A stretch of 64,000 nt of DNA from CAJXII01 sp965242915 (lineage in GTDB: Bacteria; Campylobacterota; Campylobacteria; Campylobacterales; Arcobacteraceae), in NCBI GenBank assembly GCA_965242915.1, contig CBDETN010000024.1, positions 1 through 64,000 on the forward strand, read 5' to 3'. The translations under genes and the position numbers were made by a program. The notes under the pieces were generated by a model. The model searched no databases. It saw only the letters and a list, made by a program, of their open reading frames with translations, and was not told where the DNA came from. Shown one piece after another: positions 8,388 to 18,819 of the stretch (position 1 is the stretch's first letter; each line of letters begins with the position of its first letter).

Positions 8388-11300
8388 ATGTCAGAAATAA
8401 AAACAGCATTGGATAATGCAAGAAAAGCAGAATTATCATACACGGATTTAAATAAAGATTTAACGGCTACACAATATGTAGCAAGACTACGAGGTATAAA
8501 AAATAATGACAAACTTACCGGAGGAAAATACGATGGCGACGGAATAGAAAATATAACCCTGGACCAAGCCAAAGCCTTCGCAGGAGTTACAGAACAAAGA
8601 GATGAAAACAATCAAATAGTAAGAGATCCGAAAACAAAAGAGATACAGTATCAGTTTAAAACTAAAAAAGTCACTCAGGAGGATGGAACTATAAAAGATG
8701 TACGAACCTCAGGCTACTCAATCCAAGCATCATCAAGTGATTACAATATAGGAAATCTTAGTGGATTTGATGCTGTACTTTTAAAAAACAATGAAACTGG
8801 AGAATTAACTCTTTCTTTTAGAGGCTCAGAGCTAACTAGTCCAATGGATATTCTTGCAGATATACAATTGGGTAAAGACGGTACTGCATATTTTCAAGAA
8901 ATATCAATGAATAATTTTTATGATAAATTAATTGAAGAAGGAGTTATAACTTCATCAGATAAATTAACTGTTACAGGTCATTCACTTGGTGGATTTTTGG
9001 CTCAAAAATTTACAATTGACCATCCTGATGTAGTTGACCATACATATACCTATAGTGCCCCAGGTATTGGTGGACTTGCTTCTGAAATTTTACAATTATT
9101 AGGTGTTTTACCAGAAAATATACCCCATGACAAGATTACAAACATAACTACAGATGGATTTATTTCTTTATTTGAAGATTGGGGGATAAATATAGGTAGT
9201 AAAGATGTTGAAATCGGTGGTGGAAATAGTCACTCAATATCAACAATAGTATCAGTCCTGCAATCAGTATTAGATGGTGGAATACTTACTTTTAATGACT
9301 TGCAAAAATATTTACAAAACAAAGGACATCTGACAACCCAAGACAGAACAAACCTAGCCCAAATGATAAATGCAGGTGGATTACCATGGAATTACAACTC
9401 CCAACAAGCCCAGCAAATAATAATAGACCCGCTAGCCCTAGACCTAAACCACAACGGAAAAATAGACACAATAAATGCAAACAGTTCAAATACATTCTTT
9501 GATATGGATAACAATGGTATGTCTGAGATAACAGGATGGATAGATAAAGAAGATGGATTATTGGTTTATGATAAAAATAATAATGGAAAAATAGATAATA
9601 TAAATGAACTATTTGGAAATAAAAACAAAGATGGATACCGTGAGCTAAGAGAACTTATAAATTCAAATGGTGATAATGTAATAGATAAAAATGATACAAA
9701 ATTTAAAGACTTAAAAATATGGCAAGATTTAAACGGTGACGGTATCTCACAATCAAATGAATTAAAAACATTAGATGAGTTAAATATAACTTCAATAAAC
9801 CTAAACAGTAAAAACACAAACATAGATGATAATGGAAACAATATATTTAAAACTTCAACATTTACACAAAACGGGCAAGAATATTTAAGCGGTGATGTAA
9901 ACTTTGCAGTTGATAAAAGATTTACAGATTTTAGGGGTGATTATACTTTGAGTGTAGATGCTTTGTTTTTACCTTGGCTTCGTGGGTATGGAGATGTAAA
10001 AGATGCACATATAGCATATAGTATGGATGAAGAGTTTAAAGAGTTTACAAAAACATTGGTTGGTGATGACGAGAAAGCATACAATGAATTTGATACATAT
10101 TTGAAGAAATGGAGTGGCTTAGATAAAGTACATAGTGCTAATGGTATCACAAGAGATACTTTAACAATGGATGATAAAGTTTGGATAATGGAAACTTTAA
10201 GTGGTGAAGACTTTTTTAAATCTAGGATAGAAACAGCCTATTCAAATAATAGAAATAGTTCAAATAGGTATGATTGTAACTATATAAATGAACAATACAA
10301 AAGTATGAAAATAAGAAACTATTCAATATTTGCTTCACAGTCATTTTATAAAGATGGTTTCAATGGAAGCTATTACTCTGTCAATCAAGATAAGATGGTG
10401 GTATATGATAAAGAACTTCTAAATAATTCTATAGTTGAGTTTATCAATTCATCTAGTAATATAAAAGATGCTATGGGATTTGTTTTTGCACTAGATAAAC
10501 TCAAAAATGATTTAGATATAAATATAGCTGACCTTACAAACAATATAACAAATAATAAAGAGATGGTAGCCAATGTCTTAAATGATACTGCCAACTTATC
10601 AGTATTTCAAAATAGTTTTCATGGTAGTTCGGGTGATGATATTGTGTTTGGGACTGATGGGGATGATATTTTGCATGGAGAACATGGAAATGATATATTA
10701 AATGGCGGAACAGGAGATGACACTTTAAATGGAGGATATGGGAGTGATACATATATTTTTAACCTTGGAGATGGTAATGATACTATAAGTGAGGATGAAA
10801 GATATTGGGTCAACGATAACGATATAGATAAAATAATATTTGGAGAAGGGATAGACAAGGATGATATAACCTTGACAAAACATAACAACGATATATTATT
10901 AACCATCAATGAAAATGATTCAATTGTTATTAAAAATTGGTTTAAAAGTTCACACTATCAAATAGAAAACTTTGAATTTGCAGATGGCACAATTTTAAGC
11001 AAAAGTGAATTTGAAGGAAGAGGTGTAGTAGTTGAAGGTACGAATGACAATGATAATCTATCTGGTTCAAATTCATCTGATATTATTACTGGAAAAGATG
11101 GAGATGATACTATAAATGGAAATAGTGGAGATGATACTATAGATGGCGGAAATGGAAACGATACTATAGATGGCGGAAATGGAAATGATACTATAGATGG
11201 CGGAACAGGAGATGATACCATAAATGGCGGATATGGAAATGATACTATAACTGGCGGAACCGGAAATGATACCATAAATGGAAACTATGGAGATGATAAG

Positions 11301-14300
11301 CTAGTTGGAAATAGTGGAAATGATACTTTAAATAGTGGGAGTGGAAATGATATATTAAATGGCGGAACAGGAGATGACACTTTAAATGGAGGATATGGGA
11401 GTGATACATATATTTTTAACCTTGGAGATGGTAATGATACTATAAGTGAGGATGAAAGATATTGGGTCAACGATAACGATATAGATAAAATAATATTTGG
11501 AGAAGGGATAGACAAGGATGATATAACCTTGACAAAACATAACAACGATATATTATTAACCATCAATGAAAATGATTCAATTGTTATTAAAAATTGGTTT
11601 AAAAGCACACGTTATCAAATAGAAAACTTTGAATTTGCAGATGGCACAATTTTAAGTAAAAGTGAATTTGAAGGAAGAGGTGTAGTAGTTGAAGGTACGA
11701 ATGACAATGATAATCTGTCTGGTTCAAATTCATCTGATATTATTACTGGAAAAGATGGAGATGATACTATAAATGGAAATAGTGGAGATGATACTATAGA
11801 TGGCGGAAATGGAAACGATACTATAGATGGCGGAAATGGAAATGATACTATAGATGGCGGAACAGGAGATGATACCATAAATGGCGGATATGGAAATGAT
11901 ACTATAACTGGCGGAACCGGAAATGATACCATAAATGGAAACTATGGAGATGATAAGCTAGTTGGAAATAGTGGAAATGATACTTTAAATAGTGGGAGTG
12001 GAAATGATATATTAAATGGCGGAACAGGAGATGACACTTTAAATGGAGGATATGGGAGTGATACATATATTTTTAACCTTGGAGATGGTAATGATACTAT
12101 AAGTGAGGATGAAAGATATTGGGTCAACGATAACGATATAGATAAAATAATATTTGGAGAAGGGATAGACAAGGATGATATAACCTTGACAAAACATAAC
12201 AACGATATATTATTAACCATCAATGAAAATGATTCAATTGTTATTAAAAATTGGTTTAAAAGTTCACACTATCAAATAGAAAACTTTGAATTTGCAGATG
12301 GCACAATTTTAAGCAAAAGTGAATTTGAAGGAAGAGGTGTAGTAGTTGAAGGTACGAATGACAATGATAATCTATCTGGTTCAAATTCATCTGATATTAT
12401 TACTGGAAAAGATGGAGATGATACTATAAATGGAAATAGTGGAGATGATACTATAGATGGCGGAAATGGAAACGATACTATAGATGGCGGAAATGGAAAT
12501 GATACTATAGATGGCGGAACAGGAGATGATACCATAAATGGCGGATATGGAAATGATACTATAACTGGCGGAACCGGAAATGATACCATAAATGGAAACT
12601 ATGGAGATGATAAGCTAGTTGGAAATAGTGGAAATGATACTTTAAATAGTGGGAGTGGAAATGATATATTAAATGGCGGAACAGGAGATGACACTTTAAA
12701 TGGAGGATATGGGAGTGATACATATATTTTTAACCTTGGAGATGGTAATGATACTATAAGTGAGGATGAAAGATATTGGGTCAACGATAACGATATAGAT
12801 AAAATAATATTTGGAGAAGGGATAGATAAAGATAACATAACCTTGACAAAACATAACAACGATATATTATTAACCATCAATGAAAATGATTCAATTGTTA
12901 TTAAAAATTGGTTTAAAAGTTCACACTATCAAATAGAAAACTTTGAATTTGCAGATGGCACAATTTTAAGCAAAAGTGAATTTGAAGGAAGAGGTGTAGT
13001 AGTTGAAGGTACGAATGACAATGATAATCTATCTGGTTCAAATTCATCTGATATTATTACTGGAAAAGATGGAGATGATACTATAAATGGAAATAGTGGA
13101 GATGATACTATAGATGGCGGAAATGGAAACGATACTATAGATGGCGGAAATGGAAATGATACTATAGATGGCGGAACAGGAGATGATACCATAAATGGCG
13201 GATATGGAAATGATACTATAACTGGCGGAACCGGAAATGATACCATAAATGGAAACTATGGAGATGATAAGCTAGTTGGAAATAGTGGAAATGATACTTT
13301 AAATAGTGGGAGTGGAAATGATATATTAAATGGCGGAACAGGAGATGACACTTTAAATGGAGGATATGGGAGTGATACATATATTTTTAACCTTGGAGAT
13401 GGTAATGATACTATAAGTGAGGATGAAAGATATTGGGTCAACGATAACGATATAGATAAAATAATATTTGGAGAAGGGATAGATAAAGATAACATAACCT
13501 TGACAAAACATAACAACGATATATTATTAACCATCAATGAAAATGATTCAATTGTTATTAAAAATTGGTTTAAAAGTTCACACTATCAAATAGAAAACTT
13601 TGAATTTGCAGATGGCACAATTTTAAGTAAAAGTGAATTTGAAGGAAGAGGTGTAGTAGTTGAAGGTACGAATGACAATGATAATCTGTCTGGTTCATAT
13701 TCATCTGATATTATTACAGGAAAGGATGGAGATGATACTATAAATGGAAATAGTGGAGATGATACTATAGATGGCGGAAATGGAAACGATACTATAGATG
13801 GCGGAAATGGAAATGATACTATAGATGGCGGAACAGGAGATGATACCATAAATGGCGGATATGGAAATGATACTATAACTGGCGGAACCGGAAATGATAC
13901 CATAAATGGAAACTATGGAGATGATAAGCTAGTTGGAAATAGTGGAAATGATACTTTAAATAGTGGGAGTGGAAATGATATATTAAATGGCGGAACAGGA
14001 GATGACACTTTAAATGGAGGATATGGGAGTGATACATATATTTTTAACCTTGGAGATGGTAATGATACTATAAGTGAGGATGAAAGATATTGGGTCAACG
14101 ATAACGATATAGATAAAATAATATTTGGAGAAGGGATAGATAAAGATAACATAACCTTGACAAAACATAACAACGATATATTATTAACCATCAATGAAAA
14201 TGATTCAATTGTTATTAAAAATTGGTTTAAAAGTTCACACTATCAAATAGAAAACTTTGAATTTGCAGATGGCACAATTTTAAGCAAAAGTGAATTTGAA

Positions 14301-15548
14301 GGAAGAGGTGTAGTAGTTGAAGGTACGAATGACAATGATAATCTATCTGGTTCAAATTCATCTGATATTATTACTGGAAAAGATGGAGATGATACTATAA
14401 ATGGAAATAGTGGAGATGATACTATAGATGGCGGAAATGGAAACGATACTATAGATGGCGGAAATGGAAATGATACTATAGATGGCGGAACAGGAGATGA
14501 TACCATAAATGGCGGATATGGAAATGATACTATAACTGGCGGAACCGGAAATGATACCATAAATGGAAACTATGGAGATGATAAGCTAGTTGGAAATAGT
14601 GGAAATGATACTTTAAATAGTGGGAGTGGAAATGATATATTAAATGGCGGAACAGGAGATGACACTTTAAATGGAGGATATGGGAGTGATACATATATTT
14701 TTAACCTTGGAGATGGTAATGATACTATAAGTGAGGATGAAAGATATTGGGTCAACGATAACGATATAGATAAAATAATATTTGGAGAAGGGATAGACAA
14801 GGATGATATAACCTTGACAAAACATAACAACGATATATTATTAACCATCAATGAAAATGATTCAATTGTTATAAAAAATTGGTTTAAAAGTTCAGACTAT
14901 CAAATAGAAAACTTTGAATTTGCAGATGGCACAATTTTAAGTAAAAGTGAATTTGAAGGAAGAGGTGTAGTAGTTGAAGGTACAAATGACAATGATAATC
15001 TGTCTGGTTCAAATTCATCTGATATTATTACAGGAAAAGATGGAGATGACATCATAAATGGAAATAGTGGAAACGATAGACTTTATGGTGGAAATGGAAA
15101 TGATATCTTGAATGGAGGTTATGGAGATGATACTTTAGATGGTGGAGAAGGTAACGACACTTTAAATGGAAGTTACGGAAATGATATTTATAGTATAAAT
15201 TTAAACGGAGCAAATGATACTATTATTGATAGCGGTGGAGATGATATTCTTTTATTTGGAGAAAATATAAATAAAGAAGATGTAATCTTTAAGTTTAATA
15301 ATGATGATTTACAAATATCTTATAGTAATAATGATATGGTTACAATATTAAATCAAAAGAATAGTAGCAATACTATTGAAAAAATAGAACTAGCAGATGG
15401 CAACTACCTAACAAACAACGATATAAACCTTCTTATCCAAAACATAAATGCTTATGCAGCAGACAATGGTATAGATATAAGTTCAAATGAAAATATCAAA
15501 CAAAATGAACAATTGATGAATATAGTAGCATCTAGTTGGCACCAATAA
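8388..15548 (+). CDS. Full-length T1SS RTX toxin with lipase head, SPM and RTX repeats
   Basis: This 2386-aa protein is complete. Its parts are: a lipase head with GHSLGG (Ser199) and FRGSEL; a linker LAQMINAGGLPWNYN; an SPM starting at D347-P348 with calcium loops DMDNNG, DKNNNG, DLNGDG; a conserved middle domain (about 540-745) present only in longer modules; seven RTX units of 219 aa made of GGxGNDxxx nonapeptides plus a haemolysin-type calcium-binding-related domain (IIFGEGIDKDDITL...IENFEFADGTILS); a final diverged unit; and a C-terminal segment (LLIQNINAYAA...VASSWHQ) that looks like a T1SS signal. Expected path: export through an ABC/MFP/TolC channel, calcium folding, Asp-Pro cleavage, lipase attack on a neighbouring cell. 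Target and secretion are inferred. Confidence 0.85.
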   Translation: MSEIKTALDNARKAELSYTDLNKDLTATQYVARLRGIKNNDKLTGGKYDGDGIENITLDQAKAFAGVTEQRDENNQIVRDPKTKEIQYQFKTKKVTQEDGTIKDVRTSGYSIQASSSDYNIGNLSGFDAVLLKNNETGELTLSFRGSELTSPMDILADIQLGKDGTAYFQEISMNNFYDKLIEEGVITSSDKLTVTGHSLGGFLAQKFTIDHPDVVDHTYTYSAPGIGGLASEILQLLGVLPENIPHDKITNITTDGFISLFEDWGINIGSKDVEIGGGNSHSISTIVSVLQSVLDGGILTFNDLQKYLQNKGHLTTQDRTNLAQMINAGGLPWNYNSQQAQQIIIDPLALDLNHNGKIDTINANSSNTFFDMDNNGMSEITGWIDKEDGLLVYDKNNNGKIDNINELFGNKNKDGYRELRELINSNGDNVIDKNDTKFKDLKIWQDLNGDGISQSNELKTLDELNITSINLNSKNTNIDDNGNNIFKTSTFTQNGQEYLSGDVNFAVDKRFTDFRGDYTLSVDALFLPWLRGYGDVKDAHIAYSMDEEFKEFTKTLVGDDEKAYNEFDTYLKKWSGLDKVHSANGITRDTLTMDDKVWIMETLSGEDFFKSRIETAYSNNRNSSNRYDCNYINEQYKSMKIRNYSIFASQSFYKDGFNGSYYSVNQDKMVVYDKELLNNSIVEFINSSSNIKDAMGFVFALDKLKNDLDINIADLTNNITNNKEMVANVLNDTANLSVFQNSFHGSSGDDIVFGTDGDDILHGEHGNDILNGGTGDDTLNGGYGSDTYIFNLGDGNDTISEDERYWVNDNDIDKIIFGEGIDKDDITLTKHNNDILLTINENDSIVIKNWFKSSHYQIENFEFADGTILSKSEFEGRGVVVEGTNDNDNLSGSNSSDIITGKDGDDTINGNSGDDTIDGGNGNDTIDGGNGNDTIDGGTGDDTINGGYGNDTITGGTGNDTINGNYGDDKLVGNSGNDTLNSGSGNDILNGGTGDDTLNGGYGSDTYIFNLGDGNDTISEDERYWVNDNDIDKIIFGEGIDKDDITLTKHNNDILLTINENDSIVIKNWFKSTRYQIENFEFADGTILSKSEFEGRGVVVEGTNDNDNLSGSNSSDIITGKDGDDTINGNSGDDTIDGGNGNDTIDGGNGNDTIDGGTGDDTINGGYGNDTITGGTGNDTINGNYGDDKLVGNSGNDTLNSGSGNDILNGGTGDDTLNGGYGSDTYIFNLGDGNDTISEDERYWVNDNDIDKIIFGEGIDKDDITLTKHNNDILLTINENDSIVIKNWFKSSHYQIENFEFADGTILSKSEFEGRGVVVEGTNDNDNLSGSNSSDIITGKDGDDTINGNSGDDTIDGGNGNDTIDGGNGNDTIDGGTGDDTINGGYGNDTITGGTGNDTINGNYGDDKLVGNSGNDTLNSGSGNDILNGGTGDDTLNGGYGSDTYIFNLGDGNDTISEDERYWVNDNDIDKIIFGEGIDKDNITLTKHNNDILLTINENDSIVIKNWFKSSHYQIENFEFADGTILSKSEFEGRGVVVEGTNDNDNLSGSNSSDIITGKDGDDTINGNSGDDTIDGGNGNDTIDGGNGNDTIDGGTGDDTINGGYGNDTITGGTGNDTINGNYGDDKLVGNSGNDTLNSGSGNDILNGGTGDDTLNGGYGSDTYIFNLGDGNDTISEDERYWVNDNDIDKIIFGEGIDKDNITLTKHNNDILLTINENDSIVIKNWFKSSHYQIENFEFADGTILSKSEFEGRGVVVEGTNDNDNLSGSYSSDIITGKDGDDTINGNSGDDTIDGGNGNDTIDGGNGNDTIDGGTGDDTINGGYGNDTITGGTGNDTINGNYGDDKLVGNSGNDTLNSGSGNDILNGGTGDDTLNGGYGSDTYIFNLGDGNDTISEDERYWVNDNDIDKIIFGEGIDKDNITLTKHNNDILLTINENDSIVIKNWFKSSHYQIENFEFADGTILSKSEFEGRGVVVEGTNDNDNLSGSNSSDIITGKDGDDTINGNSGDDTIDGGNGNDTIDGGNGNDTIDGGTGDDTINGGYGNDTITGGTGNDTINGNYGDDKLVGNSGNDTLNSGSGNDILNGGTGDDTLNGGYGSDTYIFNLGDGNDTISEDERYWVNDNDIDKIIFGEGIDKDDITLTKHNNDILLTINENDSIVIKNWFKSSDYQIENFEFADGTILSKSEFEGRGVVVEGTNDNDNLSGSNSSDIITGKDGDDIINGNSGNDRLYGGNGNDILNGGYGDDTLDGGEGNDTLNGSYGNDIYSINLNGANDTIIDSGGDDILLFGENINKEDVIFKFNNDDLQISYSNNDMVTILNQKNSSNTIEKIELADGNYLTNNDINLLIQNINAYAADNGIDISSNENIKQNEQLMNIVASSWHQ
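10731..15329 (+). repeat. Tandem 657-bp RTX-coding repeats (type A), seven copies
   Basis: Units start with GGAGGATATGGGAG at 10731, 11388, 12045, 12702, 13359, 14016 and 14673, exactly 657 bp apart. They differ by only a few bases (for example DDITL/DNITL and SSHYQ/STRYQ/SSDYQ in the protein). The type A unit carries SEDERYWVNDNDIDK. The last unit runs into diverged terminal RTX sequence. Confidence 0.9.
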
Positions 15549-15566
15549 AACTAAGGAATTAATAAT

Positions 15567-16043
15567 ATGCAGTCAGCATTAGTAGCTTTAGAAGTTGTAG
15601 GACAGTTAAATCAAATAGCAATAGATAGCAGAAGTATCATAAAAGAGTATGCTTTAGGGGAAGATGAGCCTAGCATAGAGGAATTAGCAAGAGTTGCAAA
15701 AAAAGAAGGCTTTAAGGTTTCTCTTAAAAAACTACCTATAAAAAAGATAGCTGAAAATTACCCTTTACCTGCTATTGTTTTAAAAAAAGATGGTAGTTTT
15801 TTAACTATTATAAAAGGAGATGTACAAAAAGAGGAACTTTTAGTCTTTGATATGAGTTCTAAAAATCCTTATCCTTTAAGCTTTGAAGAGTTTTCCCAAA
15901 TTGCCACAAATCAAACTATAGTATTGAAACAAAAACTTTTAAGCAAACAAATACAGTTTGGATTTTCTTGGCTTCGTGGGTATGGAGATGTAAAAGATGC
16001 ACAGATAGCTTATAGTATGGATGAAGAAAGGAAAGCAGCATAA
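15567..16043 (+). pseudogene. T1SS ABC-transporter N-terminal (C39-like) fragment fused to a toxin tail
   Basis: Residues 1-132 resemble the C39-like domain at the start of HlyB-type T1SS transporters (ALVALEVVGQL, LARVAKKEGFKV, LPAIVLKKDGSFLTI, FDMSSKNP), without a catalytic Cys near the start. Position 127-134 reads IQFGFSW, where HlyB-type proteins enter their membrane domain. Here the sequence jumps to LRGYGDVKDAQIAYSMDEE, the segment after the SPM in toxin modules, and ends RKAA. The membrane and ATPase domains (about 550 aa) are missing. It lies 18 nt after the complete toxin gene, where a transporter gene would be expected. It is either a deletion scar or a stand-alone substrate-binding domain; I favour a scar. 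Confidence 0.75.
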
Positions 16044-16062
16044 ATTTGAAAATTTACAAAAA

Positions 16063-16081
16063 CTGTGACGCTAACTGTGAC
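16063..16081 (+). repeat. Cassette-boundary direct repeat, copy 4
   Basis: Perfect CTGTGACGCTAACTGTGAC between the C39-like fusion and the partner gene at 16137. It is followed by ACAAATAATATAAAAT, the second flank type, which also offers a -10-like TATAAAAT. Confidence 0.75.
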
Positions 16082-16136
16082 ACAAATAATATAAAATAAA
16101 GTTAGAGATTTAAAAAAAACAAAAAGGTAGCATAAA

Positions 16137-17144
16137 ATGGAAAAAATTATAAATATCAATTATGAAAATTATCAAAAAACAAGTAAAAAGAAAAACATAA
16201 AGAAAATAATCTTAAATACCATTTTAATACTATTTATACTTTTTAATATAAATATGTTTTATAGTACATATCAAAAAATTTATCATAAAGGGTATACATA
16301 TCCACAAGCTAAAAAGTGGGAATATATGGCGATGATTGTAAGAAATTATGGTGGATATGTAGCAAGAATACCAACTTTAGATGAAAGAGACTGGATAATT
16401 AAACAATTTATAAATCTTGATAATTATCTTTTAGATAAAGCATATCAGTATATACCTGATGATGATTTAGAAAGACACTTAAAGATTTGGAATTTAGTTA
16501 GTACCTATCAAGCATACAATGTCCCTAGTGGAGTATTTTATGGTCAAGGTGTATATACCATACATGAAGTAAGAGATATCCTTGATAATATTTGGGAACA
16601 ATTAGAATATGTGATGACTTTAAAAACAAGAGACCAATTTTATGAGATAGAGAAGTTTAAAGTTTGGCAGGGTCTATCATATATTTATGTTAAAAGTACT
16701 ATGGCATATTGGATGATAGATGAAAAAACCATAAACCAAAAATCAATACAAAATGCAACAATAAAAATGGAAAGGTTTCAAAAAATGTATGATTATAATG
16801 AATATATATCTAAATATTATAAAGAAAAGTACTTAGTAGCATATGAAGCTTACACAAAAGAGATATTTGAACTTAAAAGGAAACATGGTTTATTAGTTTG
16901 GAGGTATAATTATATTTTTCGACATCAACGAAAATTTATCAAAAAAGGATTTTGCGATTTAAATAAAAACAAATATCTAAAGGCATATATATATACTCGA
17001 AATCAGTTAATAGATATGAAAAATTCTACAAATGAAGATTTGGGTATAGATAAGACATTAAACGAACATAGGGACAATAATATAAATTATTATTGTAAAA
17101 AATTAAATTTAACACAAGGGATAAAATATGGGTACAATAAGTAA
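16137..17144 (+). CDS. Single-helix two-Cys membrane protein, probable immunity protein (family member 1)
   Basis: The 335-aa product has one transmembrane segment (about 22-43) and a long helical domain. Family landmarks are YPQAKKWEY, a charged PDDDLERHL, EVRDILDNIW, YIYVKSTMAYW and two Cys near the end (FCDLNKN, YYCKKLNL), suggesting a disulfide and a periplasmic location. Homologues here are 18820, 23790, 27083, 43045 and 54784, each directly upstream of a module with a LysM domain. Its end overlaps the toxin-like gene by 17 nt, so the pair is co-translated. The start follows AAAAAGGTAGCATAAA. I do not recognise the family by name. Confidence 0.7.
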   Translation: MEKIININYENYQKTSKKKNIKKIILNTILILFILFNINMFYSTYQKIYHKGYTYPQAKKWEYMAMIVRNYGGYVARIPTLDERDWIIKQFINLDNYLLDKAYQYIPDDDLERHLKIWNLVSTYQAYNVPSGVFYGQGVYTIHEVRDILDNIWEQLEYVMTLKTRDQFYEIEKFKVWQGLSYIYVKSTMAYWMIDEKTINQKSIQNATIKMERFQKMYDYNEYISKYYKEKYLVAYEAYTKEIFELKRKHGLLVWRYNYIFRHQRKFIKKGFCDLNKNKYLKAYIYTRNQLIDMKNSTNEDLGIDKTLNEHRDNNINYYCKKLNLTQGIKYGYNK

Positions 17145-18819
17145 AATCAAAGAGAGATTAGAGAATGCAGATAGTGTAACAGATATAATAGATGCGATAC
17201 TACTAGTAAAAGATAGTGCAGACCAATATACTAAACAATACAATCAAGGTGTAAAAAATGGTGAATCAACCGCACAAGCAATAATATCAGCTACTATTGC
17301 TACACTAGCTTATTATGGAATGGAAAGACATCCAATAGCAGTTGGTCTCTCTACATTGTCAGAAATAATTACTAGTGATGATAAAACTCAATTAATAAAA
17401 CAAAATATAGTAGATGATATAAATGGTATTGTTGATAAAGCATTTGATTATTTTGGATTTAATAATGAAGATAAGCCAGAACTTGAAGATGGTAAATTTA
17501 CAAATAATAATAACCCAACATATAAAATGCAAGATGATGAAAACAAAGATGAAGTTATGCAAGAGTTAAAAGAGAAGGGTATTGAAAATGTGAATATAGA
17601 CAACCAAACCTACAAAATAGAAAACGGCAACACAGTTTGGGATATAGCACAAAAAAACAATACAACAGTAGATGAACTAATAAAGTTAAATCCTTGGTTA
17701 AAAGACAACATGAGTGATGATAAAAGCTGGATACTTATCAAGCCAGGACAAACTATAGAGTTACCACAATCAGATGAACAAAGAAGTACAGATTCAGGTT
17801 TGGAATACAACTCCCAACAAGCCCAGCAAATAATAATAGACCCGCTAGCCCTAGACCTAAACCACAACGGAAAAATAGACACAATAAATGCAAACAGTTC
17901 AAATACATTCTTTGATATGGATAACAATGGTATGTCTGAGATAACAGGATGGATAGATAAAGAAGATGGACTGCTAGTATATGATAAAAACAACAATGGA
18001 AAAATAGATAATATTAATGAACTATTTGGAAATGAAAACAAAGATGGATACAGTGAGCTAAGAGAACTTATAAATTCAAATGGTGATAATGTAATAGATA
18101 AAAATGATACAAAATTTAAAGACTTAAAAATATGGCAAGATATAAACGGTGACGGTATCTCACAATCAAATGAATTAAAAACTTTAGATGAGTTAAATAT
18201 AACTTCAATAAACCTAAACAGTAAAAACACAAACATAGATGATAATGGAAACAATATATTTAAAACTTCAATATTTACACAAAACGGTCAAGAATATTTA
18301 AGCGGTGATGTAAACTTTGCAGTTGATAAAAGATTTACAGATTTTAGAGGTGATTATACTTTGAGTGTAGATGCTTTGTTTTTACCTTGGCTTCGTGGGT
18401 ATGGGGATGTAAAAGATGCACATATAGCATATAGTATGGATGAAGAGTTTAAAGAGTTTACAAAAACTTTGGTAAATGATGAACAAAAAGCATACAATGA
18501 ATTTGATACATATTTGAAGAAATGGAGTGGCTTAGATAAAGTACATAGTGCTAATGGTATCACAAGAGATACTTTAACAATGGATGATAAAGTCTGGATA
18601 ATGGAAACTTTAAGTGGTGAAGACTTTTTTAAATCTAGGATAGAAACAGCCTATTCAAATAATAGAAATAGTTCAAATAGGTATGACACTGGATATATAG
18701 ATGAACAATACAATAATCTAAAGACAAAGAACTACAGTATATTTGCTTCACAGTCATTTTATAAAGATGGTTTTAATAAGATTAATATTTTAGAATTTCA
18801 TAATAGGAGTGTAGCATAA
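17128..18819 (+). CDS. Truncated toxin module: unrecognised head, LysM, SPM and part of the middle domain
   Basis: The 563-aa product has a short head (1-165) with one weakly hydrophobic stretch (ISATIATLAYYG, about 52-63), an acidic spacer, LysM (about 170-215), and the SPM from D238-P239. It continues through LRGYGDVKDAHIAYS into the middle domain (KWSGLDKVHSANGITRD) and diverges at KDGFNKINILEFHNRSVA, just where longer modules read KDGFNGSYYSVNQDK. The stop is directly followed by the next partner's ATG (taaATG); the AGGAG of that gene's ribosome site is inside this tail. The head's activity is unknown. Confidence 0.75.
   Translation: MGTISKIKERLENADSVTDIIDAILLVKDSADQYTKQYNQGVKNGESTAQAIISATIATLAYYGMERHPIAVGLSTLSEIITSDDKTQLIKQNIVDDINGIVDKAFDYFGFNNEDKPELEDGKFTNNNNPTYKMQDDENKDEVMQELKEKGIENVNIDNQTYKIENGNTVWDIAQKNNTTVDELIKLNPWLKDNMSDDKSWILIKPGQTIELPQSDEQRSTDSGLEYNSQQAQQIIIDPLALDLNHNGKIDTINANSSNTFFDMDNNGMSEITGWIDKEDGLLVYDKNNNGKIDNINELFGNENKDGYSELRELINSNGDNVIDKNDTKFKDLKIWQDINGDGISQSNELKTLDELNITSINLNSKNTNIDDNGNNIFKTSIFTQNGQEYLSGDVNFAVDKRFTDFRGDYTLSVDALFLPWLRGYGDVKDAHIAYSMDEEFKEFTKTLVNDEQKAYNEFDTYLKKWSGLDKVHSANGITRDTLTMDDKVWIMETLSGEDFFKSRIETAYSNNRNSSNRYDTGYIDEQYNNLKTKNYSIFASQSFYKDGFNKINILEFHNRSVA

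Larger units (their letters stand above)
14870..16081 (+). repeat. Duplicated toxin 3' end plus C39-like gene, copy 1 (copy 2 at 50311-51522)
   Basis: The last part of the full-length toxin, the 18-nt spacer, the 158-aa C39-like ORF and the boundary repeat recur with an offset of 35,441 nt. I saw no differences by eye. After the boundary repeat the two copies diverge and are followed by different partner genes. Confidence 0.8.

Noticed and set aside
10958..14560. Series of open frames on the minus strand, rich in Pro, Ser and Val, repeated every 657 bp
   Set aside because: They are antisense shadows of the Gly/Asp/Asn-rich RTX repeats, have no ribosome sites, and vanish outside the repeats.
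10731..15329. Regularly spaced repeats that could suggest a CRISPR array
   Set aside because: The units are 657 bp, fully coding and without unique spacers; they encode RTX nonapeptides.
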